Assembly: GCA_903915485.1 (NCBI GenBank) | Contig: CAIWTC010000115.1 | Coordinates: 1 to 15,778, forward strand | Direction: 5' to 3' | DNA length: 15,778 nucleotides | Source: an uncultured Ignavibacteriales bacterium | Lineage (GTDB): Bacteria; Bacteroidota; Ignavibacteria; Ignavibacteriales; Ignavibacteriaceae | In this document: piece after piece, positions 7,389-13,140 of the stretch | Layout: each line of letters starts with the position of its first letter | How positions within the stretch are numbered: position 1 is the first letter of the stretch | The notes under the pieces: model-generated | Told to the model about the DNA's origin: nothing | The model's input: the letters and a program-made list of their open reading frames with translations, nothing else | Database searches by the model: none | Program-made: the position numbers and the translations under genes

Positions 7389-8350
7389 TGAAAACCGTAT
7401 CCGTTTTATTGCCTGTTTATAATGCGGCCGACACGATAGGCTATGCAATCAAAAGTATTTTAAATCAAACGCATATTAATTTTGAATTGATTATCATTGA
7501 TGATGGTTCGACTGATAATTCATCGGATGTAATTAGTAAAATAATTGATAGCAGGATAAAGTATTTTTATAAAGAGCATGACGGGCTCAGCGAGGCATTG
7601 AACTATGGATTAAGTTTATGCTCAAACGAAATAGTGTTCAGAATGGATGCTGATGATATAGCGTTGCCAAACCGTCTCGAAGTGCAGTTAAGAGTTTTTG
7701 AAAATTGCAGCAGGAATACAATTTTATCATGTCGTTATGCGCTCTTTTCAGGCATGAATGTATGGGGCATCGTAAAATCACCGACCGGGCATAATGAAAT
7801 ACTAAAACGATTGCCGCTGCAGAATGAAATCACTCATTCGGGAGTAGTGTTTAATAAATCATTTGTTTTGGAAAATGGCGGATACAGTAAACAGCCTTTT
7901 GAGGATTATGAACTGTGGTTGAGGCTTTCGACTAAGGCAGAATTTAAGATTGTGCCCGAAGTACTTATGCTTGTTCTTTATAACAATAAATCATTGGCTC
8001 GCAAAGGTATCAGCCATCAGAATGGGTTGGTGTATTCTCTAGTGACCTCATACTTTAAGAATTTCAGAACTTATACAAGGTTTGGTCTTAACGAAAATGA
8101 AATCGATAATGTCGAAGCATGGAGAGAATATTTTTTCGGCAATAAAATATCAGCAAGGAAAAAGTTGAGTTTATGCAATAGGAGCGGTTCTTATTCAATT
8201 AAGAGGAGCATTGGCTTCCTTGCAACTTATCTTGATGACAATAGTTTTATTAAATTTAAGGAGTCGAGACTAAAGTTCAGACTTCAATCTTTAGTTAATA
8301 TTAAGTTCCGTAAAATGCTGAACACATTTTTACGGTCTGCAATTTCATAA
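7388..8350 (+). CDS. Family 2 glycosyltransferase (GT-A)
   Basis: 320 residues. It begins directly with the GT2 N-terminal strand 'VSVLLPVYNAADTI' (4-17), then 'ELIIIDDGSTDNS' (33-45), 'GLSEALNYGLS' (66-76) and the DxD motif 'RMDADD' at 85-90. The acceptor/catalytic region follows with 'THSGVVFN' (149-156) and 'FEDYELWLRLS' (171-181), whose acidic pair is the usual base region. The last ~120 residues are basic and lack membrane segments, so this is a soluble or peripheral cytoplasmic enzyme of the kind that builds surface polysaccharide or glycolipid. Donor and acceptor cannot be deduced. The ATG overlaps the preceding stop (TAATG), and no independent ribosome-binding site is evident, so it is probably translationally coupled. 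Its last codons overlap a region rich in inverted repeats (8305-8383). Confidence 0.95.
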   Translation: MKTVSVLLPVYNAADTIGYAIKSILNQTHINFELIIIDDGSTDNSSDVISKIIDSRIKYFYKEHDGLSEALNYGLSLCSNEIVFRMDADDIALPNRLEVQLRVFENCSRNTILSCRYALFSGMNVWGIVKSPTGHNEILKRLPLQNEITHSGVVFNKSFVLENGGYSKQPFEDYELWLRLSTKAEFKIVPEVLMLVLYNNKSLARKGISHQNGLVYSLVTSYFKNFRTYTRFGLNENEIDNVEAWREYFFGNKISARKKLSLCNRSGSYSIKRSIGFLATYLDDNSFIKFKESRLKFRLQSLVNIKFRKMLNTFLRSAIS

Positions 8351-8383
8351 CAACTAGTTGAAAAATGACGGAACTTTCAGCAT
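8305..8383 (+). repeat. Overlapping inverted repeats at the end of the glycosyltransferase gene (possible RNA pseudoknot)
   Basis: Three pairings compete here. CCGTAAAA (8308-8315) can pair with TTTTACGG (8328-8335) as a local hairpin. GTTCCGT (8305-8311) is complementary to ACGGAAC (8368-8374), and ATGCTGAA (8315-8322) to TTCAGCAT (8376-8383). The last two pairings cross, as in an H-type pseudoknot. A perfect 10-bp palindrome, CAACTAGTTG, lies between them at 8351-8360. There is no U-tract, so this is not a classical terminator. It may shape the 3' end of the transcript or be chance. Confidence 0.35.
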
Positions 8384-8426
8384 AATATTCAATCTAATAT
8401 TTCAGTAATATCAAGAAAAATAATTA

Positions 8427-9569
8427 ATGAAAATATCAACAATATATATAATTATACTACTACTTTCATACACTGCTCTTCCGCAAGGTGCAAAATTCGA
8501 TTCACTTGCAGATGCTGGCATCAATCAGATTTATAATATCGAGTTCAGCAAAGCAGAAAACAATTTCAGACAACTAATTGCTGACTATCCCGAGAACCCT
8601 GCGGGAAGATTTTTTCTATCAATGATTGACTGGTGGAAAATCTTAATTGATATCGATAATGAATCTAATGACGATATGTTTTTTCAGAAACTTGAGGATG
8701 TAATTTATCAATGCGATAAATTGCTTGAGAAAAATGAAAATGATGTGAACGCTTTGTTTTTTAAGGGCGGAGCAATAGGATTTCGAGGGCGGTTGAGGGC
8801 TATACGGGAAAGCTGGTTGAAGTCGGTAGATGACGGTCGTGAAGCACTTCCAATAGTTCAGCATGCCGCAAAAATAGACCCTGAGAATAAAGATGTTCTT
8901 CTCGGGTATGGAATATATAATTATTACGCTTCGGTTATCCCGAATCAATTTCCATTGATAAAACCTCTGATGATATTTTTCCCTTCCGGAGACAAAGCGC
9001 AGGGATTGAGGCAGTTGGATGAAGTTGCATTGAAAGGTAGATTTTCAAAATACGAAGCTCAATATTTCCTGATGACAATTTATTCTAATTATGAAAATAA
9101 TCCGTATAAAGCAGATGAGTATGCAAATATGCTGCTGCAATCATTCCCCAAAAATCCTGTATTCATAAGATGGAAAGGGAGAGTAAGTGTTCAGAAAGGT
9201 GCAACCCAAGAATATTATGGACTCTTTAGGGATATTCTTGATAAGTGCAATGCGAATCAATATGGGTATGCTGAAAAGACAAAGAGGGAAGCGTGTTACT
9301 ATTTGGGAATGTACTATAAGACAAATAAAAATGCTGATTCATCCTTGATGTTTTTCCGTCAGTGTGCGGATTTAAGTCAAAAGTTAGATAGGAAGGAAGA
9401 GTCCGGATTTTTAGTCAACGCAACACTTTTTTGCGGGATGATGTCCGATGCACTTGGCCGCAGGGAAGAAGCGCTTGCGTATTATAAGAGATGTCTTGAC
9501 TTGCGCGATTATTCAAAATCCCGGGAGACTGCTAAGAGTTATACCGCGTCAGCGTATAAGATGGATTAG
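8427..9569 (+). CDS. Exported helical-repeat (TPR-like) protein
   Basis: 380 residues. A signal peptide covers residues 1-20 ('IYIIILLLSYTALPQ'). The mature protein is nearly all helical with degenerate tetratricopeptide-like repeats: an N-terminal unit around 27-60 ('FSKAENNFRQLIADYPENP'), a middle region typical of an uncharacterised TPR-type family in this phylum ('ALFFKGGAIGFRGRLRA', 'GYGIYNYYASVIP'), and two clear C-terminal repeats from about 288 ('ACYYLGMYYKTNKNADSSL', 'GRREEALAYYKRCLDL'). TPR arrays mediate protein-protein contacts, here in the periplasm or at the outer membrane. A 76-bp gap separates it from the glycosyltransferase, so it may have its own promoter. Only a weak AAGAAAAA stands before the ATG. 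A hairpin follows at 9607-9637. I do not recognise a specific function. Confidence 0.85.
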   Translation: MKISTIYIIILLLSYTALPQGAKFDSLADAGINQIYNIEFSKAENNFRQLIADYPENPAGRFFLSMIDWWKILIDIDNESNDDMFFQKLEDVIYQCDKLLEKNENDVNALFFKGGAIGFRGRLRAIRESWLKSVDDGREALPIVQHAAKIDPENKDVLLGYGIYNYYASVIPNQFPLIKPLMIFFPSGDKAQGLRQLDEVALKGRFSKYEAQYFLMTIYSNYENNPYKADEYANMLLQSFPKNPVFIRWKGRVSVQKGATQEYYGLFRDILDKCNANQYGYAEKTKREACYYLGMYYKTNKNADSSLMFFRQCADLSQKLDRKEESGFLVNATLFCGMMSDALGRREEALAYYKRCLDLRDYSKSRETAKSYTASAYKMD

Positions 9570-9606
9570 GTTAAGTGATGTCGGGGAGAGTTTTGTTTAG
9601 AAGTTA

Positions 9607-9637
9607 GGCGAGCAGTATTGTTGAAATACTGCTCGCC
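9607..9637. terminator. Strong hairpin between convergent genes, probable bidirectional terminator
   Basis: Arms 9607-9619 (GGCGAGCAGTATT) and 9625-9637 form a perfect 13-bp stem with a 5-nt loop, midway between the stops of the TPR-like gene and prfA. Neither side has a clean U-tract, which is atypical for an intrinsic terminator. It may still stop transcription or protect 3' ends. The stem core AGCAGTAT is the same as in the uvrA-side terminator at 1811-1838. Confidence 0.6.
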
Positions 9638-9661
9638 AAATTCTCGTGAAAATATTTAGGG

Positions 9662-10747
9662 TTATTTTACATCAAGTTCTGCTTGAAGGCGGTCGGCCTT
9701 ATCTGCGAGTTTCAATTGTTCGATCAAATCTTTTAAGTCACCGTTAATAATATCAGATAAATTGTAGAGTGTCAGCCCGATGCGGTGGTCTGTCATTCTA
9801 TTTTGAGGGAAGTTATAAGTTCTGATTTTATCGCTTCTGTCTCCGCTACCAACCATTAATTTTCTTTTCGCAGCAATCTCGCTCATCTGCTCTTTTGACT
9901 TCAAGTCGTAAAGACGGGCACGCAAAACCTTCATTGCTTTTTGACGGTTTTTTAATTGCGACCTTTCATCCTGACATTGTACAACTAATCCTGATGGTAA
10001 GTGTGTGATTCTTATAGCAGTTTCAACTTTATTAACATTTTGTCCGCCTGCACCGCCGCTTCTGAAAACATCAATCTTTAATTCGCTTGGATTAATTTCT
10101 ATTTGAACATCTTCAATCTCTGCAAGGACCGCAACAGATGCTGCCGAAGTATGAACTCTTCCGCCTGCTTCAGTTTCCGGAACTCGCTGCACTCTGTGAA
10201 CGCCGCTCTCGAATTTCAAATCTCCATATACATTTTTCCCGGACATTGAAAAAACGACTTCTTTCATTCCGCCCAGACCGGTATCATTCAAATCGATAAT
10301 TTCGGTTTTCCAGCCAATAAGTTCAGCGTAGCGAGTGTACATTCTATATAGATTAGCCGCGAATAGTGCCGCTTCATCTCCTCCGGTACCGGCGCGGATT
10401 TCCATGATAACATCCTTGTCATCGTTTGGATCTTTGGGCAGCAGAAGTACTTTCAATTCTTCTTCAAGATTAATTAAATCATTCTGTAGCTCAGCCATCT
10501 CGCTTTGGGCCAGGTCGGCAAGTTCTTTGTCGTCTGAAGCAAGTCCTATAAGTTCTTTATTCCCTTCGATGCTTTGAGTTATTTTTTCATACTTCAAATA
10601 ACAGTCAATCAGTGGAGTAAGGTCACTTCTTTCTTTGCTTAGAGAAATCAACTTTTCAGTGTTGTTTAAGTTCTCAGGGTCAGAAAGTTGCACAATGATG
10701 CGGTCGTATTTTTCTTTAACTTTTGATAATTTTTCTATAAAATCCAT
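9662..10747 (-). CDS. prfA: Peptide chain release factor 1
   Basis: 361 residues, the normal RF1 length. RF1 reads UAA and UAG in the ribosomal A site and triggers peptidyl-tRNA hydrolysis. The stop-codon recognition segment 'RVPETEAGGRVHTSAA' contains the PxT motif (P190-E191-T192), which marks RF1; RF2 would have SPF. The catalytic 'GGQ' is at 234-236 within 'RSGGAGGQNVNKVET', and the helical domain 1 occupies residues 1-110. 'MEIRAGTGGDEAALFA' (115-130) is the conserved linker to domain 2. The start at 10747 gives the expected family N-terminus. The downstream neighbour is convergent, so no partner such as prmC lies beside it here. Nothing is truncated or odd. Confidence 0.98.
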   Translation of the reverse strand: MDFIEKLSKVKEKYDRIIVQLSDPENLNNTEKLISLSKERSDLTPLIDCYLKYEKITQSIEGNKELIGLASDDKELADLAQSEMAELQNDLINLEEELKVLLLPKDPNDDKDVIMEIRAGTGGDEAALFAANLYRMYTRYAELIGWKTEIIDLNDTGLGGMKEVVFSMSGKNVYGDLKFESGVHRVQRVPETEAGGRVHTSAASVAVLAEIEDVQIEINPSELKIDVFRSGGAGGQNVNKVETAIRITHLPSGLVVQCQDERSQLKNRQKAMKVLRARLYDLKSKEQMSEIAAKRKLMVGSGDRSDKIRTYNFPQNRMTDHRIGLTLYNLSDIINGDLKDLIEQLKLADKADRLQAELDVK

Positions 10748-10905
10748 AATTCTTCAATATTTTGAACTGCAATATACGGAAAAGTAGCTTTTTAATGAAA
10801 AGTCATTTTGGCGAATTATTGCGTTTTGAATTAATAATTATTATATTCTAATCAGTAGTTAGCACAATTTGTGATTTGCTTCTATTATGGGTACTAATTT
10901 ATATG
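10748..10905. other. AT-rich divergent intergenic stretch upstream of prfA
   Basis: This is the prfA-proximal part of the 280-bp gap between prfA and the envelope operon. It is very AT-rich, with no ORF, tRNA or clear promoter that I can identify. The prfA promoter must lie here or beyond. Confidence 0.4.
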
Positions 10906-10949
10906 TGATATATATCAAACAGTATCAAAATAATTAGCTTGATATTGTT
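10906..10949 (+). promoter_or_regulatory. Candidate operator: cluster of TATCAA/TTGATA half-sites upstream of the envelope operon
   Basis: A perfect 12-bp palindrome, TGATATATATCA (10906-10917), is followed by an 11-bp inverted repeat with one G-T mismatch: 10918-10928 (AACAGTATCAA) and 10939-10949 (TTGATATTGTT), 10 bp apart. TATCAA occurs at 10913 and 10923, exactly one helical turn apart, and TTGATA at 10939. Clustered, phased half-sites 80-120 bp before a start codon suggest binding of a dimeric regulator, which I cannot name. Confidence 0.4.
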
Positions 10950-10986
10950 GGGATTAAAATGTGAATTTTGTTTCAATTAAAATTTC

Positions 10987-10992
10987 TATAAT
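10987..10992 (+). promoter_or_regulatory. Candidate -10 element (TATAAT) of the envelope operon
   Basis: TATAAT lies 35 bp before the ATG at 11028. TTG-containing sequence (TTTTG at 10966-10970) lies upstream, but at shorter than standard spacing for a -35 box. In this AT-rich background the match could be chance. The gene itself has a good Shine-Dalgarno site, AAGGAA at 11017-11022. Confidence 0.3.
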
Positions 10993-11027
10993 TAAATTAA
11001 TCATAATCACTTAAAAAAGGAAATGTT

Positions 11028-11585
11028 ATGAAAATGTTCGTAAAAATGTTGTTTGTGCTTCCGGTATTAGCTTTTGTTATCGGATGCGGCTCCTCACAAA
11101 AAGATTTAACCAAACCTTCAGAGGGAGATGTTCCTGCCTGGTTCTTAAATCAGCCCGCAGACCCTAATTTTATTTTTGGAGTTGGTACTGCAACTTCTCA
11201 AGATTTGCAGCTTTGTGTTGATAAAGCCGCAACCACAGCGCGTGCCAAAGTTGCACAAACCTTTGGTACAAAGGTTCAAGGATTGCAGAAAAGATTTCAA
11301 GAAGAAATTGGCGGACCTGCCGAAACTTCAAAATTGTTAGACCAATTTACTTCAGCTGTTAAAGTTGTCACTGACCAAACCATCAATGGTGCCGTTGAAA
11401 AAGAGAAAAAAGTTTTCAGAGAAGGAAATGTATGGAGAGCTTATGTATTAATTCAGCTTCCGGTTGGTGCTGCGGCAGAACAACTTATGAATCAAATCTC
11501 AAAGAGCAATGAATTATATACAAGATTCCGTTCTACCCAGGCTTTTGAAGAATTGGAAAAAGAAATTCAGAACGCAAAAAAGTAA
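11028..11585 (+). CDS. LPP20-family outer-membrane lipoprotein
   Basis: 185 residues. The N-terminus is a lipoprotein signal peptide with lipobox 'VIGC' and lipidated C20, followed by Gly-Ser-Ser. There is no Asp at +2, so outer-membrane sorting is likely. The mature part carries the LPP20 pattern: 'VPAWFLNQPADPNFIFGVGTATS', then a helix with regularly spaced Ala ('DKAATTARAKVAQTF'), and a later strand 'VWRAYVLIQLPV'. LPP20-type folds (Helicobacter LPP20, FlgP) are envelope structural or trafficking proteins; no enzyme activity is known. The C-terminus is a charged helix. It is first in a four-gene operon of exported proteins, with the strongest ribosome-binding site at its start (AAGGAA, 5 bp spacing), and the next gene is 15 bp downstream. 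Its exact partner is unknown, but the following gene has related domains, suggesting they interact. Confidence 0.88.
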   Translation: MKMFVKMLFVLPVLAFVIGCGSSQKDLTKPSEGDVPAWFLNQPADPNFIFGVGTATSQDLQLCVDKAATTARAKVAQTFGTKVQGLQKRFQEEIGGPAETSKLLDQFTSAVKVVTDQTINGAVEKEKKVFREGNVWRAYVLIQLPVGAAAEQLMNQISKSNELYTRFRSTQAFEELEKEIQNAKK

Positions 11586-11600
11586 GTAGTTAGTGTCGCA

Positions 11601-12323
11601 ATGAGGCAGATATATGTTTCTCTTCTAATTGTCTTCTTTGCGGTAAATTTAAGTGCTCAGAATTATCCGCGATGGTTTTTATTTCCATGCGAATACTCTG
11701 AATTTCAAATTGGATACGTTAATGTGGGGTCATCACCTGACTCCACATTACTTAAGTTGGCTTTAGAAAATGCAAGCATCTCATATGCAAAGAAGGGCGA
11801 GATAAAAGTATCTGTTGTTAAGTCATTCTATGGCGCAGGTACAGGAACCGCAGTTACTCACAAACTCAAATCACTAGCGTATGACACTTCATTGGCAATA
11901 GATTTTGCTGAATCTGATACTATTTTTTGTGAATATAAAAAGAAGAATATTTTCTTTGGTTTGTATGGAAATTCAAAGTCTGCAGAAAGTATAAATAATG
12001 AAGTACTTGACTGTTCTAATTACAATAATCCATGCGAAGTTAAAGAATTTCAAAATGATACTAATTCAATTTATTCTATTGGAGTATCGGAAAAATATTT
12101 TTATGAAACTTCATCATGGGCAATGGCCGAGGATAATGCTCTTGAGCAAATAGCAGAAAGTCTGCGGAATAATGTAAATGAAGAAGTGAGGGTTGCATAT
12201 GACCAGATCGCCGGTGAAAGGACTGTTAAAATAGCCCAACGTGTTAATGGTTATACAATTCTGCGCCGCTATTATGATTCGGCGAAAAAAGTTTTTTATG
12301 TTTTAGCGAAGGCAAGAAAATAA
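11601..12323 (+). CDS. Periplasmic protein with two LPP20-like halves
   Basis: 240 residues. The signal peptide ends at 'NLSAQ' (about residue 20) and there is no lipobox cysteine. The first half starts 'YPRWFLFPCEYSEFQIGYV', then a helix with spaced Ala ('LLKLALENASISYAKKG'). This parallels the preceding lipoprotein ('PAWFLNQP...FIFGVGTATS'). The second half repeats the scheme: 'SIYSIGVSEKYF', 'SSWAMAEDNALEQIAESL' and a final strand 'KKVFYVLAKAR'. I read this as an internal duplication of an LPP20-like fold, though the second copy is diverged. Cys30, Cys109, Cys137 and Cys143 might form disulfides. There is no catalytic motif. The 15-bp gaps on either side place it firmly in the operon; its ribosome-binding site is weak, so translation may be coupled. 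A role as a soluble partner or adaptor of the lipoprotein is an inference. Confidence 0.8.
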   Translation: MRQIYVSLLIVFFAVNLSAQNYPRWFLFPCEYSEFQIGYVNVGSSPDSTLLKLALENASISYAKKGEIKVSVVKSFYGAGTGTAVTHKLKSLAYDTSLAIDFAESDTIFCEYKKKNIFFGLYGNSKSAESINNEVLDCSNYNNPCEVKEFQNDTNSIYSIGVSEKYFYETSSWAMAEDNALEQIAESLRNNVNEEVRVAYDQIAGERTVKIAQRVNGYTILRRYYDSAKKVFYVLAKARK

Positions 12324-12338
12324 TTTATAGGAGAAATT

Positions 12339-13124
12339 ATGAAAAAGGTTTATTCAATTATTTTATTAGTGGTGTTGTTACTTATACCTGGGTTGGCGCA
12401 GGAGACTTCCGATAAACAAAAAATTCAAGATGTATTTGAAGAACTAGAAAGCGGTAAACTAACCTTGCGTTTTATAGATGCGATGACCGGAGCCATGATT
12501 GAAGGTGCTACTGTTAATATTGAGGAAATAGGGGAATTCACTTCTGATTATGATGGAGTAATTAAATTTGACCCGCCTGCCGAGGATAAAACAATTGTAG
12601 TAAAGTTTACCCACCCAAGGTATATGACTGCCAAGTTTGGAGTAGAAATCATGGCCGGGACATTATTTTTTAACAGATTTTCTGTATCGCCAAGAATGCC
12701 GATGGGTAACTTAAGAGTGGTCCTTGATTGGGGGAAGAAACCAAATGATTTGGATGCACACTTTGTGAAAAGCGGACAGTATCATATTTCCTTCCGCAAC
12801 ATGAGGGTATCACAGGATAATTCAGCACAGTTGGATAGAGATGCTCAACAGGGTTTTGGTCCAGAAACTATAACGACTAATAATGTTGATGAGGCAGCCT
12901 CATACACATATTTTGTGCATGACTATAGTAATCAATCATCATCCGGTTCTTCCACCTTAAGCAATTCAAGAGCAAGTGTTAAAGTTTATGGCGGGAACAA
13001 TCAATTGCTCTCAATCTTCCTGGTACCACAGTCAGCAAACGGTACGGTTTGGGAAGTCTTCCGTGTGGTGAATGGGTCCATTGAGCCGGTAAACCAAGTA
13101 ACAAACTCTGCGCCTCAAAATTAA
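12339..13124 (+). CDS. Exported protein: carboxypeptidase-regulatory-like domain plus YfaP/DUF2135-type domain
   Basis: 261 residues. The signal peptide covers residues 1-20 ('IILLVVLLLIPGLA'). Residues about 40-118 form a carboxypeptidase-regulatory-like beta-sandwich ('LTLRFIDAMTGAMIEGATVN', 'TSDYDGVIKF'), a fold common at the start of envelope proteins. Residues about 122-250 match the YfaP/DUF2135 pattern: 'NLRVVLDWGKKPNDLDAHFV', 'GFGPETITT', 'YTYFVHDYSN', 'SRASVKVYGGNNQLLSIFLV', 'GTVWEVFRV'. Acidic clusters such as D137-D139 recall metal- or ligand-binding loops, but no enzyme activity is known for the family. The start has AGGAG (12329-12333) 5 bp before the ATG, the best site in this operon after the first gene. 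It is third in the operon, 15 bp after its neighbour and 16 bp before the transglutaminase-like gene. A recognition or substrate role is possible. Confidence 0.88.
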   Translation: MKKVYSIILLVVLLLIPGLAQETSDKQKIQDVFEELESGKLTLRFIDAMTGAMIEGATVNIEEIGEFTSDYDGVIKFDPPAEDKTIVVKFTHPRYMTAKFGVEIMAGTLFFNRFSVSPRMPMGNLRVVLDWGKKPNDLDAHFVKSGQYHISFRNMRVSQDNSAQLDRDAQQGFGPETITTNNVDEAASYTYFVHDYSNQSSSGSSTLSNSRASVKVYGGNNQLLSIFLVPQSANGTVWEVFRVVNGSIEPVNQVTNSAPQN

Positions 13125-13140
13125 TTTTAAGGATATCAAG

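Noticed and set aside
10335..10577. 80-codon plus-strand frame inside prfA
   Set aside because: It is antisense to a conserved part of release factor 1 and Ser-rich, with no support as a gene.
10748..11027. tRNA, riboswitch or small RNA gene in the prfA/envelope-operon gap
   Set aside because: No cloverleaf, conserved aptamer core or terminator is visible. Only AT-rich sequence with the dyad cluster is present.
11028..12323. LPP20-like genes as flagellar FlgO/FlgP/FlgT
   Set aside because: The fold is related, but no flagellar or chemotaxis gene is in the window and the neighbours are a YfaP-type and a transglutaminase-like protein.
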